Positions 26,241 to 35,281 of a stretch of DNA of 64,000 nucleotides are shown here, in pieces (within the stretch, counting starts at the first letter, position 1; each line of letters begins with the position of its first letter). The stretch is taken from the NCBI RefSeq assembly GCF_000993805.1, contig NZ_CP009961.1, positions 1,202,453 through 1,266,452 of the forward strand, given 5' to 3'. The stretch is from Thermofilum uzonense. GTDB lineage: Archaea; Thermoproteota; Thermoprotei; Thermofilales; Thermofilaceae. Position numbers and translations under genes: made by a program. The notes beneath the pieces were generated by a model. That model ran no database searches. It saw nothing but the letters and a program-made list of their open reading frames with translations, and was not told where the DNA came from.

Positions 26241-26271
26241 GTTTTTTTAGGCACTGGAATGGGTTTACACG

Positions 26272-27696
26272 ATGAAGAGGAAAAAGTTATTGGCAATCTT
26301 AACCACCATATTATTCTTAAGCTTGATTGCCGCCTTGACGTCACGGACGTATCATAAAAACATCGATGTAAGTACTAAGAGCAAAGTAATTCTACCTCCT
26401 TTATCACAAACCTCAGCAAGCCTGAAAATTCTTTACATCGAGTCAGACATAGGGGGAGGCAAGGTCGAAATCAACAGAGATGTTTATGAGTTACCAGTTA
26501 AACTGAGAGTTCCTAATGGCACAGTGATTATTATTCGTCCACAACCCGTCGGATTATATGAGCCTTTGAGCACCGAGATTAATTTAACGATTCTCGATGA
26601 CACAATAGTCAAGATTAAATACAGAAGGAAATATGTCCTATTAATCTTGAATGCTGAAGCGCCACTCCTCCTTAATGGGACGCGGCTTTACGGGAAAGCA
26701 ACCTTGAAGATCCCTATCAACTCCACCATTAATCTCAATTCTACATGCGACCATCTCGACGACTATACGTTGATGTGTTCTACTACCGTGATTATCCCAC
26801 GCGAGAAGCTGGTGGAATATTATCCTATCAATGTCTCATTTAGATTAGAAAACGATACGCATATAATAGTGAGAGGACCTCGGTTCTACATTTTACGCTT
26901 TAATTTCCCCGTAGGAGCTTGGGTTAATGGATCTTACCGGCAAGGATTCTTCGAATTGAGACCTGTGGAAAACTCCACTCTCGAGATCGGGCTATACAGT
27001 AGCGGAAACACGGCGACGGGTTGCATTGATTATAACTCGACACATTATTTATGTATAAGAGGCTGGATCACTCCTCCTTGGATTTCAAACAGTACACTTC
27101 CCCCTATTGCCTTAAAGATACGTGTCCTTTCAGGGGGTGAGTTCAGCGAGAGTTTAGAATACGTCTTAAAGCGAAAATTTTCCTCAGATTCTATAATCAT
27201 ATGCGAGAAGTGTGGTGGATTCAAGAGAGTCGAAGACCCTTTTATGGATTACCGGAAAGTCTTCGGATTGACTGATAGATACAATATTACTACTAGTAAT
27301 GGCTGTCTACAAATAAGTACGGATTCCATTGCAAGGTTGTTAGTAATCCTACCCAAAACCTCAGGACATATAACGTTGAGGATGACTACGACAACATGGC
27401 ATAACAATATTGGTCTTGTCTATTTGAATGGAAAACCCTACGACAGGGTTCCCTCCTTCACTTTACAGGGCGGAACATATATAATAACAGTCAATCTCGA
27501 TAATCTGAAAGAATATTTTGAGGGAAAAACATACAATGCTACACGCGTAATTGTGAGCGGCCTCGACTTTATAGAATACTCATATTCACTTAACATCCTG
27601 ACAAAGGAACTCAGAGTACTACCTAATACGGGCGAGTTTGCACTGGACATATATCTCCAAGGTGACAGTCTGAGCCTCTGTCTCATTGGTGATTAA
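26272..27696 (+). CDS. Secreted beta-rich protein, first gene of seven-gene surface operon
   Basis: 474 residues. A basic N-terminus (M-K-R-K-K) and a hydrophobic helix (about 6-24) form a signal anchor. The rest is predicted beta-strand with many N-glycosylation sequons (for example N-G-T, N-S-T, N-D-T) and repeated units like V-L-L-I-L-N-A-E-A-P-L-L-L-N-G-T that resemble PEGA-type beta repeats. Single cysteine pairs occur in several places (C-E-K-C). No enzyme motif seen. Part of an operon in which every gene touches or overlaps the next. Confidence 0.65.
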   Translation: MKRKKLLAILTTILFLSLIAALTSRTYHKNIDVSTKSKVILPPLSQTSASLKILYIESDIGGGKVEINRDVYELPVKLRVPNGTVIIIRPQPVGLYEPLSTEINLTILDDTIVKIKYRRKYVLLILNAEAPLLLNGTRLYGKATLKIPINSTINLNSTCDHLDDYTLMCSTTVIIPREKLVEYYPINVSFRLENDTHIIVRGPRFYILRFNFPVGAWVNGSYRQGFFELRPVENSTLEIGLYSSGNTATGCIDYNSTHYLCIRGWITPPWISNSTLPPIALKIRVLSGGEFSESLEYVLKRKFSSDSIIICEKCGGFKRVEDPFMDYRKVFGLTDRYNITTSNGCLQISTDSIARLLVILPKTSGHITLRMTTTTWHNNIGLVYLNGKPYDRVPSFTLQGGTYIITVNLDNLKEYFEGKTYNATRVIVSGLDFIEYSYSLNILTKELRVLPNTGEFALDIYLQGDSLSLCLIGD

Positions 27697-27697
27697 C

Positions 27698-29833
27698 TTG
27701 AAGAAACAATATGTTCTCCTCATTGTCATGGTCCTCTATGCACCCCTAGCATTAGCGCTGAACGACTCCTTGGTGATCTGGATAATGGTTCCTCCGGGAT
27801 CCGGTAAAACGGGTGAAGCATCAAGGAACGTGGACTTAACTTCCTCATTGACCACAGGAGAGAGCCCCTTACCCGTTGCACTTTCATCAAAACTTTACAC
27901 AAACTGGATCATCAGAACGCCCACCCTGGCTTCAGGGTGGGCAAACCTAAAGGCTACTGCCTCCGGTGAACACCAGACGCTTCAAACAATAATAGAAATA
28001 GTTTCAATCAGCGCTTCGACGGTAGACGGGGGCTTATCTTGGATATTGCCTCAAACCGATGACCCTAGGGCATATTTTGACCTCAACTCGTATTCTGGAC
28101 CCACAATAATGTCTATAGGGGGAAAAGTGGCTACTACAGGAACGGCACATGCCTATGGCTATAATTATCCACTTGAGGGACTACCTGAAGACTACAGCGT
28201 AGCATATGCTAGCCTCGGTTTAACCCAGCCCGTCGTCACCGAAAAGAAGTATACCGTTAACATAGACTCTCTTATTCAATCTCCCCCAGGGTATGCCATT
28301 TATGGAACGATAACTTTAAGTGGTGAGCCCTCACAGCTCAACGTTAATTTAGTTTTCGAGGGCTCTACTACCAGTAAGAGTATTTCATTACAGTTAAAGG
28401 AGGGAACAAGATATATTCTTAGAGCTCCAAGCGAGACCACCTTGCTCGTACGAAAAACCCTGACAAAATATTGTTCATGGGACGAGACAAACAGTAGCTC
28501 CACCATAAGAACGTGTAGCAGTGGAGAGTACTATACGGGAAGCTTCGACATAACCCTTAGCTTTAGCTTCACAAGCAGAATATACTCCCTGAGAATTAAC
28601 GCTGTTAGCGTTACTGGTTTACGTAAAACCCTTTACACGGGCTTCTTGATCCCCGGCAATGGAACCATCGTTCTTAGAAACATAACCTTAGAAGCCGAAA
28701 CAATCGACGTTTCAGCTCAACTTGATTCGAATACCAAGGGTTTCTTGAAGCTAACTCTCGAAGGTCAATCTCAGGACAAAGTCTTCTTCGACTACTGGCT
28801 TATAGGATCTACAAAAATACAGACAAACAGTCTCACAGGAACTATAAATTCTAACATATACGTCAGGGCCGTCTATTCTCTCAGTCAAAAAGCTCCAGTT
28901 ACATATCTATTACCGGGAATGGACTTCCAGCCAGCCAACGGTACACATTTCATACCCATAAAGCCAGGAGTTTACACCTTCTCAACAAATGCAAGCCTAA
29001 TATTGCTCGACACGACTCGAAGCAAAATTATAACACTTCAAGGTGCTAGCGGATCTCTCATAGTCTCAGAACAGTACGGCGAGTGTGCTAGAGCGGGGAC
29101 AAAGGCTGTCAAAGATAGAACACCGTCAATAAAGTTACCTTTATTCCAGAATGGATCCTCTAAATTCTATCTTTTCTCCATAATGGCACCCGAAAAACCT
29201 AACATGGCGGTTTATCTCAAGCTTAACGACTCGGTTTACTATTTTCGAACAATCGTCCCTGTAATCTCAATAAAAGAAATAAAGTATAGCTTGAATAAAG
29301 CTGAGATAATCTTTACTTCATTTCCGCCGTGGGAAAACTATAATGTTACAGCTAGCTATAACGACTTGATACTTACCACAGTACCCGCTTCAAATGGACG
29401 ACTGACTATAAATTACTCCCTTCTGCAGAATGTTACAAGAATCTCAAGGATTAAGATTTATGCTTCTTGGGGGAGAAATCTCCTCATCCCTAATACAACG
29501 CTAGAACTCATACTTGTACCCGTATCGACTCCGGTGACCTTCACAAAGGTCAACGGAGACACGAAGTTGCTTTGGGGAGAGCCTGTTGTACTCGGAGAAA
29601 AGAGAACGCTTAGAGAAAAACTCTTCACGTTAAATGAAACCTGGATACCAGGGAGATTGTACGTCAGACTGATATCAAGGGAAAGCGGAGTTGTACTCTG
29701 GGAAAACGAGCAGAGGTATTTAGAGCCAATAATCATTCCCTTATACGATGGCAACAGGCACTCACTTGAGGTTCTCTACGTTCCAGGAATGACGAGAGAG
29801 GTCCTGGTGATACCATGGCTCGAAAAGCTTTGA
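27698..29833 (+). CDS. Large secreted beta-rich surface protein
   Basis: About 711 residues. The TTG at 27698 gives a textbook signal peptide (M-K-K-Q-Y-V-L-L-I-V then A-L-A) and has GGTGAT 4 bases upstream; GTG and TTG codons further up would add residues before it. The mature part is Ser/Thr/Asn-rich beta structure with many sequons and no recognised domain, suggesting a pilus-tip, S-layer-associated or adhesin-like role. It starts one base after the previous stop and overlaps the next gene by 19 bases. Confidence 0.65.
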   Translation: MKKQYVLLIVMVLYAPLALALNDSLVIWIMVPPGSGKTGEASRNVDLTSSLTTGESPLPVALSSKLYTNWIIRTPTLASGWANLKATASGEHQTLQTIIEIVSISASTVDGGLSWILPQTDDPRAYFDLNSYSGPTIMSIGGKVATTGTAHAYGYNYPLEGLPEDYSVAYASLGLTQPVVTEKKYTVNIDSLIQSPPGYAIYGTITLSGEPSQLNVNLVFEGSTTSKSISLQLKEGTRYILRAPSETTLLVRKTLTKYCSWDETNSSSTIRTCSSGEYYTGSFDITLSFSFTSRIYSLRINAVSVTGLRKTLYTGFLIPGNGTIVLRNITLEAETIDVSAQLDSNTKGFLKLTLEGQSQDKVFFDYWLIGSTKIQTNSLTGTINSNIYVRAVYSLSQKAPVTYLLPGMDFQPANGTHFIPIKPGVYTFSTNASLILLDTTRSKIITLQGASGSLIVSEQYGECARAGTKAVKDRTPSIKLPLFQNGSSKFYLFSIMAPEKPNMAVYLKLNDSVYYFRTIVPVISIKEIKYSLNKAEIIFTSFPPWENYNVTASYNDLILTTVPASNGRLTINYSLLQNVTRISRIKIYASWGRNLLIPNTTLELILVPVSTPVTFTKVNGDTKLLWGEPVVLGEKRTLREKLFTLNETWIPGRLYVRLISRESGVVLWENEQRYLEPIIIPLYDGNRHSLEVLYVPGMTREVLVIPWLEKL

Positions 29834-30348
29834 TCGATACAATAAGGCTAGTAATCCTCGCTTCGTTTACTATAACAGTCCTTACCACTATACTTCTTTT
29901 AGTGCAGGGCCAGTCAAGGCATTTTACTGTTGAGCCCTCCCAACTCAACGTTCTAGCCCAGGCTACTCTCGTGGATCTAAACTCGAAGGTCTATATAAAC
30001 AGGACCATTTGCGAAGTTAAGGCAAACAACCTTACAGTGACAAGGGCAAGTCTACCCATTATCGAGCTGGAAAAATGCCGCATAACCCCTCTCAATGAAT
30101 CATGGTTGTCGATAATACACGAGGGAAGTAAATGTAAAATATATTTCCTTCCAAAACTCCTTGAAGGCAATAACACCCTGGTTCTATATGACTCTTCCTT
30201 TGATGGATTTGCCGACAGGCTATGTTTCTCGAGAAGGAGTTTCGCCGTCAGGGTATATGACCTTTCTCTAAGCTATTGTGGTAGAAATGTGGAACTGGAA
30301 GGACCTCAGGAGTTGAAAGTTGTTATCTATCAGGTGAATAGGTGTTGA
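29815..30348 (+). CDS. Pseudopilin-like single-helix secreted protein
   Basis: 177 residues: short basic N-terminus (M-A-R-K), hydrophobic helix (about 10-30), then a beta-rich domain with several cysteines (T-I-C-E, E-K-C-R, S-K-C-K, L-C-F-S, Y-C-G-R, N-R-C) that could form disulfides. GGTGA lies 4 nt before the ATG. The plan (N-terminal helix plus small extracellular domain) is that of minor pilins, although no classical cleavage motif is visible. Confidence 0.6.
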   Translation: MARKALIDTIRLVILASFTITVLTTILLLVQGQSRHFTVEPSQLNVLAQATLVDLNSKVYINRTICEVKANNLTVTRASLPIIELEKCRITPLNESWLSIIHEGSKCKIYFLPKLLEGNNTLVLYDSSFDGFADRLCFSRRSFAVRVYDLSLSYCGRNVELEGPQELKVVIYQVNRC

Positions 30349-30590
30349 AGTCTATAGGAGATAATCTGCTGGCTTTCTTTGAAATACTGCTCTTAGGCTC
30401 TCTCCTAAGCTTCTATATTGTATATTCAAACCACAGTAAAAGAGAGGTGGAAAGTATTGCAAGCCTTATGCCCGAGGGATCTTGTCTGACTATCTATGCA
30501 TCCAAACCAATCTATTACAACGACTCAATACACGGATACAGCATTACATTATGCAAAAACGGATCTAGAGTTGAGGTGGTCAAACCTTGA
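30342..30590 (+). CDS. Pseudopilin-like small protein
   Basis: 82 residues with an N-terminal membrane helix (about 8-26) and a short extracellular domain with two cysteines (S-C-L-T and L-C-K-N). GTG 30342 or TTG 30345 start, with GGTGA 4 to 8 bases upstream, overlapping the previous gene by 7 bases. No family recognised. Confidence 0.55.
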   Translation: MLKSIGDNLLAFFEILLLGSLLSFYIVYSNHSKREVESIASLMPEGSCLTIYASKPIYYNDSIHGYSITLCKNGSRVEVVKP

Positions 30591-30865
30591 GAACTCTTTC
30601 AGCGGCAATCATAGCTATAGTTGTCCTATTGACTCTGACTAGAGTCTCAAGCCATGAAGTCAAAACGCTCACATATAATTTCATTCAGGCACGTAACACG
30701 GCAACTATCGCGGCCTATGTCATGCTTTACGCCAGCTGCGACGACGTTGATGAGATAATGAGGAGTGTCAATGCCACGGCTCCTTTACCCGATTACCCGG
30801 TAGGCAATATTATTGTATGGTGCGGTGAGGAGCCTAGAGTGATATCTTTCAGCTGGAAGAGATAA
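30587..30865 (+). CDS. Pseudopilin-like small protein
   Basis: 92 residues with an N-terminal hydrophobic helix (about 4-20), a following helix (N-F-I-Q-A-R-N-T-A-T-I-A-A-Y-V) as in pilin stalks, and a short domain with two cysteines. The TTG at 30587 shares bases with the previous TGA (TTGA), with GAGGTGG upstream. It fits the minor pilin plan; function inferred from context only. Confidence 0.55.
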   Translation: MRTLSAAIIAIVVLLTLTRVSSHEVKTLTYNFIQARNTATIAAYVMLYASCDDVDEIMRSVNATAPLPDYPVGNIIVWCGEEPRVISFSWKR

Positions 30866-30866
30866 T

Positions 30867-31436
30867 ATGAGGCGCAGAGGAACAATTGGATTACTCGCTA
30901 TAGTGCTTTTAAGCTTTCTAGTTTTAGAGAGCTCGGAACACAATTTTTATCGTACAGATTACCGTGGAGAGGATGCTCACACAGCGCTCTTGGTAGCCCT
31001 TAGAGCTTCGTGCTCGGATCCCGGTAAAGCTAATGTAAAACTCCAAAAGATTTCTCGGTATATATACCCGGTTAACTTCCTCTCGTATAATCTCTATCTG
31101 CTGGTGAATGAATCATCTTATGATCATGGGGCCTTAGTTTGCAGGGGGTATGTTGTGACGAACGTTGGAAAAGATGTGTTCGAATTACAATACTCATATA
31201 AACTAGTCGGGTTGAAGGTCGACCCGTTAACGGGAAGAATTCTGAGAATATATGAAACCTCCAGTTATCAAGTCTTCAAGTTAGCAAGCTACAGTTACGC
31301 TATCAAGATAAAAGTCTATCTAAAACCGCTCTGTCCTCACGATTACGTCAATGGAACACTTCTTGCCATTAAAGGAAACTATCCCTGTACACTTATGGAC
31401 AAATGGGGGAACAAGCTGGTGATAAGCGGTGGATGA
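30867..31436 (+). CDS. Pseudopilin-like secreted protein
   Basis: 189 residues. The N-terminus M-R-R-R-G-T-I-G-L-L-A-I-V-L-L is the closest match in this operon to an archaeal class III (prepilin) signal, with an R-G junction before the hydrophobic helix. A beta-rich domain with cysteines and sequons follows. It starts 1 base after the previous stop and overlaps the next gene by 8 bases. Confidence 0.6.
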   Translation: MRRRGTIGLLAIVLLSFLVLESSEHNFYRTDYRGEDAHTALLVALRASCSDPGKANVKLQKISRYIYPVNFLSYNLYLLVNESSYDHGALVCRGYVVTNVGKDVFELQYSYKLVGLKVDPLTGRILRIYETSSYQVFKLASYSYAIKIKVYLKPLCPHDYVNGTLLAIKGNYPCTLMDKWGNKLVISGG

Positions 31437-31782
31437 TGCAATAGTGATCCTATTAGACGTCATTGTGAGTACGCTTGTCTTCACGTATTGGCTAGCGGTT
31501 TTTAACTCTCCCGTTCACGAGGATGCAGCCTTGATTAGAGACCTATGTTATCTTGCTAACTCACCTGAGGGTACTTCTCTACGTAGTGAATATAATCTTG
31601 ACTTGTATATCGAGAACGGATTGATAGTGACCAGGGTACCTGTGTCTAGTATGTGCTTCGAGAGGTTAAATGAGACAGCCATTCTCGCTCCAGTTGTCGT
31701 TGAGAGAGCAATGAGGATTGGTGGAAAAATCCAACTCTTATTGCTCAAGAAGAATGGTAAAATCCTCGTAAGAACACCCTAA
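31429..31782 (+). CDS. Pseudopilin-like protein, last gene of the surface operon
   Basis: 117 residues: hydrophobic N-terminal helix (about 4-24) and an extracellular alpha/beta domain with two cysteines (L-C-Y-L, M-C-F-E) and a basic end. The GTG start has GGTGAT 4-5 nt upstream. The operon ends here, before the first repeat element. No family recognised. Confidence 0.55.
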   Translation: MDDAIVILLDVIVSTLVFTYWLAVFNSPVHEDAALIRDLCYLANSPEGTSLRSEYNLDLYIENGLIVTRVPVSSMCFERLNETAILAPVVVERAMRIGGKIQLLLLKKNGKILVRTP

Positions 31783-31838
31783 AAATAGTGTACTTTGTAA
31801 TTTTCCGGCTTTCAGGTAAGCTTATCTTTAAACAAGGA

Positions 31839-32185
31839 CTCGAGAAATCCTTCAATCCTAGCTGAGAGTTCTTCTAGCTCCATGAGCATTGCATTGATGC
31901 TGTCGAGTGCCTTCCTTTGGTCTGGAAGGATGTCGGTGTACGCCCTGAAAGCTTCGATGCGTGTGCAAGAACTGCGGCCTAGTCAGAAACGCATGCTTAA
32001 ACATAACCAGAAGAGTAGGATACAGCCCACCAACACCGACGAGAATCGAAGCCTACACCCCGACACACCAAGGAGTCGTAGTCGCCACGGAGAGGAGAAA
32101 GATACAACCACTAGGAGCAAAACAATAACCCCTAGAAGGGCAACCCATGAGCCGGCCCCCGTGACGCAGGGTGGCAGGCGGTAGT
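31839..32185. mobile_element. Miniature TnpB-derived element, copy A
   Basis: The left half (to about 31965) is, on the minus strand, the 3' end of an unknown gene (D-I-L-P-D-Q-R-K-A-L-D-S...E-G-F-L). The right half, plus strand, is the C-terminal end of an IS200/IS605 TnpB (C-K-N-C-G-L then N-A-C-L-N-I, Y-S-P-P-T-P-T-R-I-E-A-Y-T-P-T) with a short deletion in the finger. It ends in a conserved non-coding tail with hairpin CCCCT-AGA-AGGG and GTGACGCAGGG. It fills the 473-bp gap; no transposase is encoded. Confidence 0.65.
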
Positions 32186-32255
32186 AGTTGAAAACTTGAT
32201 TGATTAAAAGGAAAGTTAAAAAGTGTCAAAAATACTCCTAACACCATAGGATAAA

Positions 32256-33389
32256 ATGCCCACGAATCTCCCAGCCGAGGCAAAGAGTAAATGGAAGAAA
32301 GCTATGGACGCGAAGACGCCAGAGGAAAAACTTCAAGCTCTACAGGAGTTCCTCTCTGCCGTCCCGAAGCACAAGGGGACGGAAAGACTTCGCATGCAGG
32401 TTACTCGTCAAATTGCTGCACTCCGAAGAGAAATAGAACTCAAGAGAAAGAAAAAGGTTGGCGGCGGTGAACAATTCTTTGTAGAAAAAGAGGGCGATAT
32501 CCAGGTAGTTGTGCTGGGCTATCCCGGACCCGGTCGTGAGGCTGTGTTTCGCTGCATCACCGGGATAGAAGTTACAGATTCCAAGAAGCCTATTCCAGGC
32601 ATGAAAACTTGGGAGGGTGTATACTTCCAAATAATCAGTGCCCCACCACTTTTCGGCGACGCTTCATCGCAATCTCGTTTGATGGCTTTAGCACGAAATG
32701 CCGATGCAATCATTTTAGCCCTCGACATGGTACCGGGAGTAGAAAGCGAGGTTAAGGCTTTGCTTGACGCCCTGGAAGAGTCTAGGATAGCTTGGAAGAA
32801 GCCGCGAGCAAGCGTCGAAATAGAGAGAAGATCGACGGGAGGAGTTGTCGTGATAGGTGAACTCGAGGGCACAACACTCCAAGATGTAGCGGCTCTCCTT
32901 CGCGATTATGGAATTTACCATGCCGTTGTCAAAGTTACTGGAAAAGCCACGTTAGACGATGTTGAGGAGGCATTATTCGGGGAAATAGCTTACAAGCCCA
33001 CCATTGTTGTTCTTTACTCGCCAGGAGACCATATCCAGGACGCGGAAGTAGTGCGTGGAACACTCGAGAGTGAATTTGGTATTCCTGTACACCTCATTAA
33101 AGGTTGTGAAACCATAGATTTCGGAAGGATGGCCGAATATATTTTCCGAGAGTTGGACCTGATAAGGGTTTACACACGTAATCCTAGAACGGGAGAGGTG
33201 GAAGAAAGACCCATCGTGGTGAGACGTGGAGCTAAGGTAATCGAAGTGGCGAGAATCATACATTCGCAGCTAGGCGAGAGTTTCAAGTATGCTTGGGTCT
33301 GGAGCAACCGCTTCACATTCAATCCGCGTAAAGTTGGAAAAGATTTTGAGCTGGGAGATGGTGATATCATTCAAATTGCTGGCGGGTAA
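32256..33389 (+). CDS. DRG/Obg-like TGS protein with degenerate GTPase domain
   Basis: 377 residues. The N-terminal helices (about 1-80, ending A-A-L-R-R-E-I-E) and the C-terminal TGS domain (about 300-377; F-K-Y-A-W-V-W then N-P-R-K-V-G, and G-D-G-D-I-I-Q-I) closely match DRG-family GTPases. The G domain between them has lost its motifs: the P-loop reads G-Y-P-G-P-G-R-E-A with no Lys-Ser/Thr, the DxxG site is A-P-P-L-F-G, and no NKxD is seen. It is probably a pseudo-GTPase that binds a translation partner through TGS. Reading frame intact, so retained. Confidence 0.75.
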   Translation: MPTNLPAEAKSKWKKAMDAKTPEEKLQALQEFLSAVPKHKGTERLRMQVTRQIAALRREIELKRKKKVGGGEQFFVEKEGDIQVVVLGYPGPGREAVFRCITGIEVTDSKKPIPGMKTWEGVYFQIISAPPLFGDASSQSRLMALARNADAIILALDMVPGVESEVKALLDALEESRIAWKKPRASVEIERRSTGGVVVIGELEGTTLQDVAALLRDYGIYHAVVKVTGKATLDDVEEALFGEIAYKPTIVVLYSPGDHIQDAEVVRGTLESEFGIPVHLIKGCETIDFGRMAEYIFRELDLIRVYTRNPRTGEVEERPIVVRRGAKVIEVARIIHSQLGESFKYAWVWSNRFTFNPRKVGKDFELGDGDIIQIAGG

Positions 33390-33397
33390 CGTTAGGC

Positions 33398-34900
33398 TTA
33401 AAGAAGCAAAAGAAGTAGCAACGCGGATCCTGAGCCCAAAAGAACCATAAAGTTGAATTCCTTCAACGAAACTTGCTTGAAAAAGATTAACACTTTAACG
33501 GTCAGGATTAGGATGGATGCCGGAATTATAAATATAAGAGATTCCATCGTATTTGCATAAAGAAATATGTAACCCAGTGCAAGGCCTACAGGATGTAGTA
33601 TAGTTAGGGATAATGGAATGAATAGAGCAGAGCCTCTACTCAACAAGTGTTTAGCCACTCTCTGCTGAATAACTGTGAACAATACGGCGATAAAGGCAGC
33701 AAATACGCTCATCCATGATAATTCCTGTAATGAAGATGTTTGGGTAAACGTGAAACCGTAACTCCCGCCCGTGTAATATAGATAGGATACCAGAGGTACT
33801 ACAAAAGTTATGAGGACAACTCTCAGATAAGAGCAATCCTCTTCTTCAGGGATTGCACGTATAGCAATGAATTCATAAAGAGTTGCAAGAGTTGCTGGCG
33901 CAGCAGCGATAAGGAGAGGGGTAAGAGGGCTAAGAATACGTTTGTTCTCTCCCACGCTTATACCTGAAAACAAGGAAATAACCAGCATAGCTAGAAATGG
34001 GCTCAACAAGAAGCCTCTAGCTTCGGAATGAAGAAAAACTAGTGTTAACGAGAAGAGGGAAAGTATGTAGAGAAAGGCATACAAGGGAAATTTTGTCCCG
34101 AAGAGAATAAAAAAAGTAAGAAGAATGAGAAGTATACTTGATGCAAACAATAAAAGAAATGAAGCTGCTCCTTTTTCAGTCTTAACACCCTGTCGTGAAA
34201 CTATAATAGAGTAAACTGTCAATGCGACGAGCACTCCGGGAAAACCTATCAATGAGTCCAGGCCAAAGTATCTCAAGACCTCGAAAGTCAAGAGTGCAGA
34301 CTGTACAGGGATGGGTGCGACCAGCATATAAATTAAGGTTAAAAACTCAGGAAGAGTTCCCGGGAAGATTAATAAAGGGATAAAACCGACGAGAAATCCA
34401 AAAATCGACCAAGACTTTATGCTTGCCAAACGAGTAAGCATTGAAATAGGGTTCACTATCCCATCTACACTTAAACTAGGCAAAAAATAGCTAATGAAGA
34501 TCCTACTTAACAACAAGGATGAAATAAAGGAGGCAAAGACTAGTAAAGAGTATATTAGGAGGGTACTCCTTCCATCACCTGTAGTCAAATTATTTATGAA
34601 TATAGAGGATATTACCCCACTCTTGACTTTGTCCTCTAGCCCTACAATCGCTAGGGACAAGAAAGGTGATGAGAAAACAATAGTTATGGAGGCAACCAGT
34701 AAAACTGCGATTCTGTCTCTTCCACGCCTTGATGCCCCCAAAAAGAGCATGGAGATCACGGGCAACAAGGCTAAAATCAGGGGAAGGCTCATGGCCCTTT
34801 CCTTTGAAGTGAACAAAACTACCACAACACCCGTAAAAGCCAGAACGACCCCAAGTGATAGGAGATAGTCAGCCCTCCTCAAGCAAGACACGACCGCCAC
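33398..34900 (-). CDS. Polytopic membrane protein of unknown function
   Basis: About 500 residues with some 13-15 hydrophobic helices and few charged loops. No transporter or antiporter motif that I recognise. The 5' end overlaps the upstream four-Cys gene by 32 bases, and the start (GTG 34900, GTG 34891 or TTG 34882) is uncertain. It converges with the TGS gene with only 8 bases between stops. Confidence 0.6.
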   Translation of the reverse strand: MAVVSCLRRADYLLSLGVVLAFTGVVVVLFTSKERAMSLPLILALLPVISMLFLGASRRGRDRIAVLLVASITIVFSSPFLSLAIVGLEDKVKSGVISSIFINNLTTGDGRSTLLIYSLLVFASFISSLLLSRIFISYFLPSLSVDGIVNPISMLTRLASIKSWSIFGFLVGFIPLLIFPGTLPEFLTLIYMLVAPIPVQSALLTFEVLRYFGLDSLIGFPGVLVALTVYSIIVSRQGVKTEKGAASFLLLFASSILLILLTFFILFGTKFPLYAFLYILSLFSLTLVFLHSEARGFLLSPFLAMLVISLFSGISVGENKRILSPLTPLLIAAAPATLATLYEFIAIRAIPEEEDCSYLRVVLITFVVPLVSYLYYTGGSYGFTFTQTSSLQELSWMSVFAAFIAVLFTVIQQRVAKHLLSRGSALFIPLSLTILHPVGLALGYIFLYANTMESLIFIIPASILILTVKVLIFFKQVSLKEFNFMVLLGSGSALLLLLLL

Positions 34901-35087
34901 CCTTTCTAGCTTGGTTGTTAGACATCTTTTTCGTTATTGTCGCCAGAACCGGACAGCCCGAACCCCCTGCTTTGCAATACTGCAGGTATTTATTGTTAAG
35001 GGCTTTCCACTCAGAAACCCCTATGAAAACACACCTACTACCCTTCGCTGTTGGTCTGTAATACCTGCAAACCGACTCCTCAAGCAT
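34869..35087 (-). CDS. Small four-cysteine protein
   Basis: 72 residues. Cysteines are spaced C-x11-C-x18-C-x6-C-P (V-C-R-Y-Y-R-P-T ... G-S-R-C-V-F ... L-Q-Y-C-K ... G-C-P), a likely metal or Fe-S site, followed by a basic tail. ATG 35087 has GAGGG 6 nt upstream; the frame is open further up to 35144. Its Cys pattern is echoed in the divergent gene starting at 35282. Confidence 0.55.
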   Translation of the reverse strand: MLEESVCRYYRPTAKGSRCVFIGVSEWKALNNKYLQYCKAGGSGCPVLATITKKMSNNQARKGGGRVLLEEG

Positions 35088-35281
35088 AAACAACCCTCTA
35101 AAAACCGCCCTGCGATAAATAAGCTCTACCGTCACATGCAACATATAGGGGCTCTAGGCTGCATGCCTCCTATGTGTGTAATGGGTAAACCACTAGAAAA
35201 TAACACTATTTGTATGTGCTTTGAACACAATTCACAACGATAATAATAATATTGGCTATTCACTATAGTGATAGGTTTTGG

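Noticed and set aside
26220-26247. Intrinsic terminator (hairpin plus T7)
   Set aside because: No plus-strand gene ends just upstream; the hairpin lies between divergent promoters, so a regulatory role is more likely.
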